Positions 15,586 through 23,658 of a stretch of 63,554 nucleotides of DNA are shown one piece after another; positions within the stretch are counted from its first letter, which is position 1, and each line of letters begins with the position of its first letter. The notes beneath the pieces were generated by a model. It had not been told where the DNA came from. It did not search any database and saw only the letters and a list, made by a program, of their open reading frames with translations. The stretch covers positions 1 through 63,554 of the forward strand of contig NZ_FOQY01000041.1 of NCBI RefSeq assembly GCF_900113865.1, written 5' to 3'. Source of the DNA: Streptosporangium canum (GTDB lineage: Bacteria; Actinomycetota; Actinomycetes; Streptosporangiales; Streptosporangiaceae). The translations under genes were made by a program, and so were the position numbers.

Positions 15586-16666
15586 CCGTGACGTCCTGGC
15601 CGACGCCGTCGCCTGGACCGCCCACGCCCTCCCGCACCGGCCCAGCGCGCCCGTCCTGGCCGGACTGCTCCTCGACGCCAGCGCTGACGGGCTCACCATC
15701 AGCGCGTTCGACTACGACACCAGCCGCCGCACCACCACGGCCGCCGACGTCGCCGAACCCGGCCGCGTCCTCCTGCCCGGCCGGGTCCTGGCCGAGGTCG
15801 TCAAAGCGTTGCCGAAGCAGCAGGTCACCATCGCCCTGTCCGGCACCGAGGTCACCATCAGCTGCGGCAACGCCGAATTCGCTCTGCTCACCATGCCTGT
15901 GGAGGACTACCCGAAGCTGCCCGAACCGCCGGACGCGGTCGGCGAAGTCGACGCCCAGCAGCTGGCCGCCGCAGTCGCCCAAGTCGCGCCCGCCGCCAGC
16001 CGCGACGAGACCCTCCCCATGCTCACCGGCATGCGCGTCGACACCGACGCCGGACACCTCACCCTCGCCGCCACCGACCGCTACCGCATCGCCGCCCGCG
16101 ACCTCACCTGGCAGCCAACCACCCCCGGCGCCGGCGTAGGCGTGATGATCCCCGGCCGCCTCCTGCACGACATCACCAAGAGCCTGCCCGCCGGCGAAGC
16201 CACCATCGGCGTCGGCGACAGCCTCGCCTCCCTACAGACCAGCGGCCGCACCACTACGGTCCGCCTCCTCGACCCCCAGTTCATCGACTACCGGGCCCGC
16301 CTGAACATCGACTATCCGATCTGGGCCGAGGTCACTGCCGCCGAACTCACGGCCGCAGTGAAGCGGGTCACCCTGGTCGCCGAGCGAGGCAACAACGGGG
16401 TGCGGCTCGCCTTCGCCGACGGCCAGGTAACCGTGCGCGCCGGCGGCGCCGACACCGGCCGCGGCACCGAAGTCCTCGACGCCGACCTGGACGGCGACGC
16501 CATCGAGATCGCCTTCCAAGCTCCACTCCTCCTCGACGGCCTCGCCGGAGTCGACGGGCGCGCCCGTATCGGCATGACGACGCCAGCGAAACCCGCCCTC
16601 ATCCTCCCGGCCGGTGCGGACGATCCCGACTACCGGTACCTCGTCATGGCGCTCCGCCTCTCCTAA
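15569..16666 (+). CDS. dnaN: DNA polymerase sliding clamp (DnaN-like)
   Basis: 365 residues, close to the usual 365-375 of bacterial beta clamps. Repeats typical of the three-domain ring are visible: LLPGRVLAEVVKALP, the ATDRYRIAARDL signature (about 168-179), and a C-terminal LPAGADDPDYRYLVMALRL end corresponding to the conserved P-M-R/L terminus. It could recruit the host polymerase to phage DNA or replace the host clamp. No phage DNA polymerase is encoded in the window. Confidence 0.88.
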   Translation: MKLTIDRDVLADAVAWTAHALPHRPSAPVLAGLLLDASADGLTISAFDYDTSRRTTTAADVAEPGRVLLPGRVLAEVVKALPKQQVTIALSGTEVTISCGNAEFALLTMPVEDYPKLPEPPDAVGEVDAQQLAAAVAQVAPAASRDETLPMLTGMRVDTDAGHLTLAATDRYRIAARDLTWQPTTPGAGVGVMIPGRLLHDITKSLPAGEATIGVGDSLASLQTSGRTTTVRLLDPQFIDYRARLNIDYPIWAEVTAAELTAAVKRVTLVAERGNNGVRLAFADGQVTVRAGGADTGRGTEVLDADLDGDAIEIAFQAPLLLDGLAGVDGRARIGMTTPAKPALILPAGADDPDYRYLVMALRLS

Positions 16667-16675
16667 CCCGCCCAC

Positions 16676-16696
16676 GGCCCGGCCGCGCGCCGGGCC
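16676..16696 (+). terminator. GC hairpin before the second clamp-like gene
   Basis: GGCCCGGC and GCCGGGCC arms (8 bp) with a five-base loop, no T-run, then CCTACCTGGAG as ribosome site. Same layout as the hairpin at 10376. Confidence 0.4.
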
Positions 16697-16715
16697 CTCC
16701 TACCTGGAGCAGCCG

Positions 16716-17777
16716 ATGACCCGCATCGACCTCACCACCCGCGAACTCCACGAACTCCTCGCCCCCGTCCTCCCACACACCGGCACCGACCCCGAAGTAC
16801 CCGAACTCGGCATCATCCGCCTCGAGGTGCGCGGCGACGTGCTCTACGCCATCGCCACCGACCGCTACACCATGGCCGCCGCCCGCCACCCCCTCAACGA
16901 CCCGGCCGCCGACATCGCCGTCTCCATCGACCGCGAAGACGCCGCCGCGATGCTCAAGCTGTTCAAGCACTCCAAGAAGCAAGACCCGCAACTCCGCCTC
17001 GTCATCGACAAAGTCCCCGTCCCCGTCAACGGACGCGGCGACACCGTCCAATCGCTAGGCCTGACCGTCGACTCCGAAGACGGCACCCGCCTCGTCCTGC
17101 ACGGCCGCGGCCACGGTGTGCTGCGCTCCTGGCGCAAGCTGCTGCGCCAAGTCGTGGACCGGTCTCTCGCCCCTGCGTCGCCAGCACTGTTCCTCACCCC
17201 CTCCTACCTGCCCAGGTGGACCAAGGCGGCCCGGAAGGGCGAACGCCTATCGGTGTTCATCGGACCGGACCCGACCGACCCGATGCTGCTGCAGGTCGAG
17301 CACCGATTCATCGGCGTGTGGATGCCCGCCGGCCACCTGGACGCGGGGGAGGAGACGACTGGTAGCCCGTGGGCGCGCGAACTGGCTGACGACACCGACG
17401 ACTCCGACGACGAGCAGGAAGGGGATGTGCTCCGCACCCCGCCCGCCCAGGAGCCGCGCGACGCCCCGGCCGCAGGCGCGGACCTGGAGCTGCTGGTGCA
17501 GGCGGCAGAGCTGGTCATCTCCACCCAGTTCGGGTCGCCGTCCATGCTGCAGCGCAAGATGCGCGTCGGCTTCGCGAAGGTCGGCCAGCTCATGGATCTG
17601 CTGGAGCAGCACGGCGTAGTCGGGCCGGCAGAGGGGTCGAAGGCCCGAGAGGTGCTGATCCGGCCGCACCAGGTCCTCGAGGCCGTCGCGGAGATCCGCA
17701 GGGCTGAGAAGCACGCCAGCAACGAAGCGCGCACCGACCAGCCAGCCCTCGAGGAAGAGGAGACCGACCGTGGCTGA
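16716..17777 (+). CDS. Clamp-like protein fused to an FtsK-gamma domain
   Basis: 353 residues. The N-terminal 210 residues resemble a sliding-clamp region (IRLEVRGDVLYAIATDRY, 34-51, mirrors the clamp ATDRY signature) but are too short for a full three-domain clamp. After an acidic linker (220-250), residues 257-316 match the FtsK gamma winged helix (PSMLQRKMRVGFAKV, QHGVVGPAEGSKAREVL), the DNA-sequence reader of FtsK. There is no ATPase domain. It might tether a KOPS-type reader to the clamp or to TraB. Start supported by CTGGAG. Confidence 0.75.
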   Translation: MTRIDLTTRELHELLAPVLPHTGTDPEVPELGIIRLEVRGDVLYAIATDRYTMAAARHPLNDPAADIAVSIDREDAAAMLKLFKHSKKQDPQLRLVIDKVPVPVNGRGDTVQSLGLTVDSEDGTRLVLHGRGHGVLRSWRKLLRQVVDRSLAPASPALFLTPSYLPRWTKAARKGERLSVFIGPDPTDPMLLQVEHRFIGVWMPAGHLDAGEETTGSPWARELADDTDDSDDEQEGDVLRTPPAQEPRDAPAAGADLELLVQAAELVISTQFGSPSMLQRKMRVGFAKVGQLMDLLEQHGVVGPAEGSKAREVLIRPHQVLEAVAEIRRAEKHASNEARTDQPALEEEETDRG

Positions 17778-18201
17778 CCCGATCATGGCCCTCACCATCC
17801 AACAGCCCTGGGCCTGGGCCATCACCCACGGCACCAAACGCATCGAAAACCGCGCCTGGACCACCCAACACCGCGGCCCCCTCGCCATCCACACCAGCGC
17901 CCGCATCGACCGCGACGCCCTCGACGACATGCGCATCCGCGCCACCATCCGCGACCACGGACAGCAGCCGAACTACGTGACCGGCGCCGTCATCGCCGTC
18001 GCCCACCTGGTCAGCATCCACTCCTGCACCGGCCGCTGCTCCATCTGGTCAGTGCCCGGCCAACACCACTGGGCACTTGCCGACGTCCGCCAGCTGCCTG
18101 AGCCAGTGCCATGCAAGGGGCGACTCGGCCTCTGGCCGCTCTCCGCGGATGCGGACGCGGCCGTGCGCGCGCAGCTCGCTGCACAGGACGCCTGTGTCTG
18201 A
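17770..18201 (+). CDS. ASCH-domain protein
   Basis: 143 residues, GTG start within a GTGGCTGA overlap. MALTIQQPWAWAI and the THGTKRIENR motif (G-x-K-x2-E-x-R) define the ASCH/PUA-like fold, with a later KGRLGLWPL strand. ASCH proteins bind RNA or modified bases; some are ribonucleases or amidohydrolases. Substrate unknown here. Confidence 0.8.
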   Translation: MADPIMALTIQQPWAWAITHGTKRIENRAWTTQHRGPLAIHTSARIDRDALDDMRIRATIRDHGQQPNYVTGAVIAVAHLVSIHSCTGRCSIWSVPGQHHWALADVRQLPEPVPCKGRLGLWPLSADADAAVRAQLAAQDACV

Positions 18202-18218
18202 CCCGTCGTCGACCACCA

Positions 18219-18243
18219 GCCCGGCCGCCACCCGCGGCCGGGC
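18219..18243 (+). terminator. GC-rich terminator-like hairpin
   Basis: Perfect 10-bp arms GCCCGGCCGC / GCGGCCGGGC around a five-base loop, no T-run. It follows the ASCH gene and precedes the phased repeats. Confidence 0.5.
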
Positions 18244-18267
18244 CCCCAGCCGTCTCCACGGACGCCA

Positions 18268-18337
18268 CCGGATGATCCCGGACGGAGCCGGAACGATCCG
18301 GAACGCCCCGGAACAGGCGCGGAACGGGTCCGGAACG
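18268..18337 (+). repeat. Seven helically phased CCGGA repeats
   Basis: CCGGA(A)-type units begin at 18268, 18278, 18288, 18298, 18308, about 18319 and 18330, i.e. a 10-bp period drifting to 11. Central copies read CCGGAACG. One unit per helical turn puts all copies on one face of the DNA. Candidate operator or replication-origin iterons upstream of the helicase region. No gene occupies 18202-18383. Confidence 0.65.
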
Positions 18338-18383
18338 GGCACAACCCGAAAGGATCTCTCCCCGGTTCCTCCTGGAGACGCCC

Positions 18384-18578
18384 ATGACCTGGGTCAGCAC
18401 CTGCTCCACATGCAGACGGCCAGCCACCCTCGTGGTGACCGGCCGCAGACCAGGCCTGACTTTGTACACCGCGCTGACCTGCGACGGATGCGCGCCCAAG
18501 CACCGGGCCAAAGCTCGCGAAGCCGGACCGGTCACCGAGGAACAGCTACGGGAGACGGCGCAACCGGCACTGTTCTGA
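18384..18578 (+). CDS. Small double-CxxC zinc protein
   Basis: 64 residues: CSTC near the N-terminus and CDGC at about residue 33 make a treble-clef or ribbon-type zinc site, followed by a charged helix. Ribosome site CTGGAG is 6 bases upstream. Convergent with the next gene. Confidence 0.6.
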   Translation: MTWVSTCSTCRRPATLVVTGRRPGLTLYTALTCDGCAPKHRAKAREAGPVTEEQLRETAQPALF

Positions 18579-18580
18579 GG

Positions 18581-18847
18581 TCAGTGGTCGAATCCCCACT
18601 TCTCCGACCTCGCCTTTTCTTCGGCCTCTGCCTCCTCGGCGAGCCGCTTCTCCTCGGCCACCCGAGCCCGGCGCACCCACTCCCGGTCGAAGCCGGCCAC
18701 CCGCGCCACCTCACCCACCGGCTCATCAGCAGCCAGGGCGTCGAGCACCTCCCGGGCGAGCGCCTCGCGGGCCTTCTTCTCGTCATCCATGGCGCGTCGG
18801 TACGTGCGGCCAAGCCGCTGAAGCCGTGCTCGGCGCTCGCTGTCCAT
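18581..18847 (-). CDS. Leftward small helix-turn-helix protein
   Basis: 88 residues. Helical throughout, with a likely helix-turn-helix (LAADEPVGEVARVAGFDREWVRRARV, residues 39-64) between charged coiled-coil arms. The only leftward gene in the early region. It diverges from the helicase gene over an inverted-repeat region, so it is likely a local regulator of replication. No clear ribosome site. Confidence 0.65.
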   Translation of the reverse strand: MDSERRARLQRLGRTYRRAMDDEKKAREALAREVLDALAADEPVGEVARVAGFDREWVRRARVAEEKRLAEEAEAEEKARSEKWGFDH

Positions 18848-18909
18848 ACCCACATGTTCGCACAAGGCATGCGGCATTACCTGGTGGCCTGCGTCCATGA
18901 CAACGAGTG

Positions 18910-18950
18910 TGCCACATTCTGCGCCATAGGCAATGCCTCAGGGTGTGGCA
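18910..18950. promoter_or_regulatory. Inverted repeat between regulator and helicase
   Basis: TGCCACA (18910-18916) and its reverse complement TGTGGCA (18944-18950), with related GCGCCATA and TTGCCATA copies nearby, sit in the 214-bp divergent gap. Likely operator for the leftward regulator, controlling the helicase gene. Confidence 0.45.
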
Positions 18951-19061
18951 TAGGATGTTGCCATAAAACAGCAGTGAGACCAGGGAGATCTATAAGAAGG
19001 CAGCCCCCACGAAGACAGGCCTAGCCCCGCATCCAGTAGCCCACCAACCAGCACAAGCACC

Positions 19062-20558
19062 ATGGGGGACCGGTTGACCACCGAGACCGACGCGCCGCTC
19101 TGGGACCGCGAAGCCGAACAGACGGTACTCGGCACCTGCATGACCGTGCCCTACATCGTCGGCCACATCCGCGCCATACTCCCCGAACCGCGGGCCTTCC
19201 GAAGCCCCCAGCACCAGATCATCTACACCGCCATCCTCGACCTCGTCGACCACGACGGCCCCACCGACACCGTCGCCGTCAAGGACCACCTGCAACGCGC
19301 GAAAACCCTCGGCCAGGCCGGAGGACACGAATACCTCCTCGCCATCGACCGCTCCGCACTCATCGCCGGAGACCCCGCCTACCACGCCCGCATCGTCCTG
19401 CGGCACTGGCGCAACCGCGAAAGCATCTACCAGGCGCACCGCACCATCCAGGAGCTGCAAACCCTCGACCCCGACGACGGGCCCGACCGGCTGCGCGCCC
19501 TCGGCGAACGGCTCCTTAAGACCGCCGACGACCTCGCCCCCGAACGGCCCGCCGACACCGAAGACCGCTTCCCTCGCATCAACTGGGAAGACGCCTTCGC
19601 CACCGACTTCACCGAAATCGACTGGCTCCCCGGCCGATTCATGGAACGCGGCCAACAGGCCGCCCTTGTCGGCGACGGCAAAGTTGGCAAGAGCATCTTC
19701 ACCCTGTACTGGATCTGGTGTGCCATCACCGGCCGGTCCTGCCTTGGCGACATCCGCCGCGAACCGATCAACGTCCTGTACTTCGACCGGGAAAACAGCC
19801 TCCGCGACATCGTCACCCGGCTCACCGCCTTCGGCGCCACACCCGACGACCTCCAGGTGCTGCACGAACGGTTCGACTACCGGCTGTTCCCCCGGTTCAG
19901 CGGCGCCCTCAACACCTCCGAGACCGCCGCCGGCGAACTGCTCGGCATCGTCGCTGAACGGCCGCGCGACGTCGTCATCTTCGACACCGTCAGCCGCTAC
20001 ATCTCCGGCAAGGAAAACGACTCCGACACCTGGCTGGAGCTGTACAGCCGCATCCATGCCCCGCTCAAGGGCGACGGCATCGCCAGCGTCCGCCTGGACC
20101 ACTTCGGCAAGGACACCGAGAAGGGCAGTCGCGGCTCCTCGGCGAAAACCCAGGACGTCGACCACGTGTGGGAGCTCACCGCCTACGACGAGACCCGCGC
20201 CTACACCGAGACCGTCGAGACGGTCACCACCCGGCTCAAGATGCTGCGCACCCACACCCGGACCGGGTTGGGCGATGACGCGTTCCACGTGACGCGGCGC
20301 GGTGAGAAGGAGCGGGGCGGGGCGTGGCTGCCCGGCCGTACCCGGCACGAGCTGACCGACTCGACGGTCGCCGACGCGCACCGGATGAAGATCCAAACCT
20401 ACGTTGACGATCTTGTCATGCGGGGGGTTCCGAACGGTCTCGGCCGGGACGGGCTGAAGAAGTGGGCGCGCGACAACCGGGTGACGCTGCCCGGGAAAAC
20501 CGAGGCCGTTTCGGAGATCGTCGCGGCTCTGAAAGCCGCTCAGAAGGTGACCTCATGA
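19062..20558 (+). CDS. DnaB/RepA-type replicative helicase
   Basis: 498 residues. A DnaB N-terminal-like helical domain (about 13-115: EAEQTVLGTCM to YLLAIDRSAL) is followed by a RecA-fold ATPase with Walker A GDGKVGKS (204-211), VLYFDREN and Walker B VVIFD (304-308), as in RepA/AAA_25 helicases. The C-terminal 110 residues form a helical tail. The central replication gene of the element, with repeat clusters on both sides. Start codon is uncertain: a TTG with GGGGG five bases upstream lies four codons in. Confidence 0.82.
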   Translation: MGDRLTTETDAPLWDREAEQTVLGTCMTVPYIVGHIRAILPEPRAFRSPQHQIIYTAILDLVDHDGPTDTVAVKDHLQRAKTLGQAGGHEYLLAIDRSALIAGDPAYHARIVLRHWRNRESIYQAHRTIQELQTLDPDDGPDRLRALGERLLKTADDLAPERPADTEDRFPRINWEDAFATDFTEIDWLPGRFMERGQQAALVGDGKVGKSIFTLYWIWCAITGRSCLGDIRREPINVLYFDRENSLRDIVTRLTAFGATPDDLQVLHERFDYRLFPRFSGALNTSETAAGELLGIVAERPRDVVIFDTVSRYISGKENDSDTWLELYSRIHAPLKGDGIASVRLDHFGKDTEKGSRGSSAKTQDVDHVWELTAYDETRAYTETVETVTTRLKMLRTHTRTGLGDDAFHVTRRGEKERGGAWLPGRTRHELTDSTVADAHRMKIQTYVDDLVMRGVPNGLGRDGLKKWARDNRVTLPGKTEAVSEIVAALKAAQKVTS

Positions 20559-20618
20559 GCGTTCGAATTGTGTCCGAAAAGTCTCGAAATGTCTGTACCC
20601 GTCACTATCGCATTTTCA

Positions 20619-20778
20619 CCTGTCCCCTTGACTGTCCCCACCTGTCCCCTGACAACACAAAACCCCAGGTCACGCCTGTCCCCACATCTGTCCCCGCCTG
20701 TCCCTGGCCAGTACCTGTCCCCTGTCCCCTCCCTATAGAGGAGGGGACAGGGGGACAGGCGAGGGAACAGGCCACCCC
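20619..20778 (+). repeat. CTGTCCCC repeat cluster with large hairpin
   Basis: About eight direct copies of CTGTCCC(C) in 120 bp, followed by an inverted arm: CCTGTCCCCTGTCCCCTCC pairs with GGAGGGGACAGGGGGACAGG (one extra G) across CTATAG. An open frame crosses it, but in a Pro/Cys-rich low-complexity form, so I read it as non-coding. Its place right after the helicase gene suggests a replication origin. Confidence 0.6.
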
Positions 20779-20794
20779 CGAACGGACCCAGAGC

Positions 20795-21430
20795 ATGATC
20801 ATCAAAGCGATAGAAACCCACCACGCCGGCCACCGCTTCCGTTCCCGCCTCGAAGCACGCTGGGCCGTCTTCTTCGACCACATCGGCACCCGCTGGGAGT
20901 ACGAGCCCGAAGGGTTCGAGTGCTCAGCTCGGCTCACCCTCAGCGAAGAATCGATCCCATACCTTCCGGACTTCTGGCTTCCCGACTTCAACATGTGGGG
21001 GGAGGTCAAAGGCCACCTCAGCGAAGAAGCCCTCACCCGGCTACTCAACGTGGCCGCGTCCCTGTCCGGCAACAACGGCGGAGGCTGCCACGACAACGGC
21101 GGTAACGACCTCGTGGTGTTCGGCAACATCCCCAGCCACTCAGAGAACGGCGGGCATGTCCCCACCCGGCTCCACATGCACAAGGGCGACCTTCAATGGT
21201 CGCCGTGGATGACAGACGGCGACGGAGCCTTCTGCAGCCCCTACGGGAAACGGATCGCCGCCGACGTCGGCGGCGACGACATCTACGAGGAAGCACGCTA
21301 CGGGCTCACCCCTGAAGTGATCACCCAGACGCTGCTCCGCGGCACCTGGTCAAACTCGGTCCCCGTCGAGATGCGGAACGCGCTCCAGGCCGCCCGCTCC
21401 GCCCGCTTCGAGCACGGCGAGAAGCCATGA
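20795..21430 (+). CDS. PD-(D/E)xK-type nuclease
   Basis: 211 residues from this ATG; the frame also runs upstream to 20555 through the repeat cluster. FRSRLEARWAVFFD (Glu in the first helix), YLPDFWLPDF (Asp) and WGEVKG (E-x-K) give the restriction-endonuclease-like core E...D...ExK. Such small phage proteins may act as replication-associated nucleases. The start is ambiguous and the site upstream is weak. Confidence 0.7.
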   Translation: MIIKAIETHHAGHRFRSRLEARWAVFFDHIGTRWEYEPEGFECSARLTLSEESIPYLPDFWLPDFNMWGEVKGHLSEEALTRLLNVAASLSGNNGGGCHDNGGNDLVVFGNIPSHSENGGHVPTRLHMHKGDLQWSPWMTDGDGAFCSPYGKRIAADVGGDDIYEEARYGLTPEVITQTLLRGTWSNSVPVEMRNALQAARSARFEHGEKP

Positions 21431-21651
21431 CCCCCAACCCGGCCGTGGCCGACCGCGCCCGCACCATCGCCGACCAAGCCCCAGGCGGCAGCCTCACCCG
21501 CCGGGCGGCCGGCTGCATCGTCGTCGCCTACTCGACCACCCGCAGCGACGAGCACGCCCGCAAGGTGCTCGGCCAGCTCGACGACGAACTCCGCGACGCC
21601 TGCCATGCCCTCGCCGACGAACTCACTTCGCAGATCCAGGAAGAAGCATGA
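21427..21651 (+). CDS. Unknown small helical protein
   Basis: 74 residues started by ATGA overlap and ended by ATGA overlap. Helical, no motif. Confidence 0.5.
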   Translation: MTPNPAVADRARTIADQAPGGSLTRRAAGCIVVAYSTTRSDEHARKVLGQLDDELRDACHALADELTSQIQEEA

Positions 21652-22070
21652 CCCGCACCCTCACAGCCCCAGCCCAAGATGCCCTCTGGGAGATCCCCGC
21701 GCCGGCCGTTCCCGCGCAGGCCCCGCCCCCGCTCAAGAAGACGAGGCGCTTCCACGTCCTCGACCTCCCCACCCCCCAACCCAGCCGCTGCGACCCCCGC
21801 TGCCTCACCTGCGGCCACGACGAAGGCGACGGCCATTGCAACCCCTGCGCCATCACCTGCCGCCGGCCACTGCTCCGCGTCCCCGTCGAGGTGTGCCTCA
21901 CCACCACCCACGTCACCGCCCGCCCCGCCGGCGACCGGCTCATCGCCGTCACCTGCCCCTGGTGCACCCACACCCACTGGCACAGCGCCACCGCCGCCAG
22001 CCCGTACCGCATCAGCGGCTGCGGCAAGCCCTACATCGTCCACACCGCCGCCCCGGAGGCCGAAGCGTGA
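21648..22070 (+). CDS. Cys-rich zinc-binding protein
   Basis: 140 residues. Two zinc-like clusters: CDPRCLTCGHDEGDGHCNPCAI (about 48-70) and CPWCTHTHWH (about 104-113). Pro-rich N-terminus. Probably a nucleic-acid-binding early protein; no family recognised. Confidence 0.6.
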   Translation: MTRTLTAPAQDALWEIPAPAVPAQAPPPLKKTRRFHVLDLPTPQPSRCDPRCLTCGHDEGDGHCNPCAITCRRPLLRVPVEVCLTTTHVTARPAGDRLIAVTCPWCTHTHWHSATAASPYRISGCGKPYIVHTAAPEAEA

Positions 22071-22312
22071 TCGCCACCATCCACCTCGCCGGACCACCCC
22101 AACTCAGTGGCCTCTACCAGGCATGCGTCCGCTGCGGTCACGTCCTCCAGGACTACACCGGCCGCCAGGTCATGGTCCCCGAAGGCCAAGACCCCACCCT
22201 CGCCGTCTGGCCCGAAGGCCACCGCATCGCCATCTCCGGAAACGCCACCTGGACTGTGGCCAACGACGCCCCGCTGACCAACGGCGAGACCGAATGCAAG
22301 GCCGCCCAGTGA
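22067..22312 (+). CDS. Unknown small protein with CVRCG knuckle
   Basis: 81 residues, GTG start by GTGA overlap. One CVRCGH knuckle near residue 20, beta-rich remainder. Unrecognised. Confidence 0.55.
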   Translation: MIATIHLAGPPQLSGLYQACVRCGHVLQDYTGRQVMVPEGQDPTLAVWPEGHRIAISGNATWTVANDAPLTNGETECKAAQ

Positions 22313-22980
22313 CCGACCCCATGAGCGGCGACGACCGCATGAGAAGAGCCGGCGCCACATGGTGCGACACCCACCGGCGGTGGGAGTGCTCGAAGCAGTC
22401 GAAGCGCAGCCAGTCCCGCTGCCACGGCATCGCCATCGTGGGCATCGACGCCTGCCGCAGCCACGGCGGCCAGTCCACGGAGGTGCTGAAGGCGAAGGGT
22501 GAGGCGCTCAGCGCGTGGCGGGCTGTCCCTGGCCATGTCGAGGTGTCGCCGGCCGACGCCGTCATGGCGATGCTGCAGATGTCGTGGGCGCGTGTGCACG
22601 TCTACGCGTCGCTGCTCGAGCGGCAGGTCGCCGACGCCGAGCGGGACGACCCGCGAGGGACCGGCCAGGGCGAGGGGCTGATCGGCCACACCCGGTCGGC
22701 GTCCGCTGATGTCGGCGTGTACGAGACCGGCGAAGCAGTCCGCGGCCTCGCCCAGCTCGAGGCGGCCGAGCGGGACCGGTGCGTCCGGTTCGCGAAGGTC
22801 GCCCATGACATGGGTATCGCCGACCGGGAGATCCGCCTCGCCGAAGGCCAGGGCATGCTGCTCGCCCAAGCCATTGCGCGGATCCTCGACGCGCTCGACC
22901 TGACCGCCGGGCAGCGGGCGCGGGTGCCGGAGATTGTGCCCGGCGTGCTCCTCGCCGTTGGGGGTGGCGACCGTGGCTGA
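22309..22980 (+). CDS. Zinc-finger protein, possible small terminase
   Basis: 223 residues. A Cys/His module (WCDTHRRWECSKQSKRSQ through CRSHGG, about 18-55) precedes a long helical region with a likely coiled coil (AAERDRCVRFAKVAHDMGIADREIRL). This layout occurs in small-terminase-like proteins of actinophages, but the large subunit lies 7 kb downstream and I see no definite TerS motif. It ends at a CCGTGGCTGA junction. Confidence 0.5.
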   Translation: MTDPMSGDDRMRRAGATWCDTHRRWECSKQSKRSQSRCHGIAIVGIDACRSHGGQSTEVLKAKGEALSAWRAVPGHVEVSPADAVMAMLQMSWARVHVYASLLERQVADAERDDPRGTGQGEGLIGHTRSASADVGVYETGEAVRGLAQLEAAERDRCVRFAKVAHDMGIADREIRLAEGQGMLLAQAIARILDALDLTAGQRARVPEIVPGVLLAVGGGDRG

Positions 22981-23170
22981 TCGCTACCTGCTGGCCGGCG
23001 AGCTCGTCGAGGTCCTGATCCGCCCGAACCAGCGGTGGAAGAACCGGCCGCCGCAGAGGTTTCCGATGGATCGCATCAGCGATCACGCACCCCGCAATGT
23101 TCTGATCCGCCGCCCTGACGGGCAGCTCGTCGTCCGCCCGTTCCGAGGCATGAGGAGAGCCGATGTCTGA
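22973..23170 (+). CDS. Unknown small protein
   Basis: 65 residues, GTG start in the GTGGCTGA overlap. Beta-strand-like start (YLLAGELVEVLIRP) and basic end. Unrecognised. Confidence 0.5.
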   Translation: MADRYLLAGELVEVLIRPNQRWKNRPPQRFPMDRISDHAPRNVLIRRPDGQLVVRPFRGMRRADV

Positions 23171-23312
23171 CCGCCGTATCCGTCTGGGCCGCCTGTCGAT
23201 CTACATGGAGCCCCGCGACATCTGGGTCGGCGTGTACGTCGCTCCGGCCGCCGTCTATGTCTGCCCGCTGCCGCTGCTGGTCGTGAAGTGGGACAGGAGG
23301 AACCATGGCTGA
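23163..23312 (+). CDS. 49-residue protein
   Basis: ATG in an 8-nt overlap with the previous stop; ends in an 8-nt overlap (ATGGCTGA) with the next gene. Contains IWVGVYVAPAAVYVCPLPLLVV, a beta or membrane-like stretch. Its overlaps support it as real. Confidence 0.5.
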   Translation: MSDRRIRLGRLSIYMEPRDIWVGVYVAPAAVYVCPLPLLVVKWDRRNHG

Positions 23313-23658
23313 GATCCCCGAGGAGGAGTGGGATCTCCTCGAACTCTTCGCCAACCTCCGCGTGCGGTTCTGGACGTGCCTCAACCAGGCACACAAGGCC
23401 GTCACCTGGACGGGCGACCTGGCTTCCTGCGACACGTGCGGGCTCACCTCGGAGATGACGAGCAGATACCGCGAACTGGTTCGCCAGCACGAACGCCGCG
23501 AGATCACTCGGCACATCCGTGCGATCCCCGAAGACGACGAGCCGCTCCGCACGGCCACACGCAAGTTCATCGACCGCCACCCCCGCCTCCGCGAGGGGAC
23601 CAGCATCGTCGCCGTGCTGCTCGCGGTCGCCGACGAGATCGAGGGAGCCGACCAGTGA
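23305..23658 (+). CDS. Unknown early protein
   Basis: 117 residues. Excellent ribosome site (AGGAGG, four bases before ATG). Helical, with a CDTCG knuckle near residue 42. Unrecognised. Confidence 0.6.
   Translation: MAEIPEEEWDLLELFANLRVRFWTCLNQAHKAVTWTGDLASCDTCGLTSEMTSRYRELVRQHERREITRHIRAIPEDDEPLRTATRKFIDRHPRLREGTSIVAVLLAVADEIEGADQ

Noticed and set aside
16716..17777. Ordinary second DnaN clamp
   Set aside because: Too short for three clamp domains and the C-terminal 60 residues match FtsK gamma, so called a fusion.
20555..20794. N-terminal extension of the PD-(D/E)xK protein through the CTGTCCCC repeats
   Set aside because: Translation is Pro/Cys low complexity driven by the DNA repeat, and no nuclease relative I know has such a segment. 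Kept as non-coding, though the ATGA overlap at 20555 leaves some doubt.
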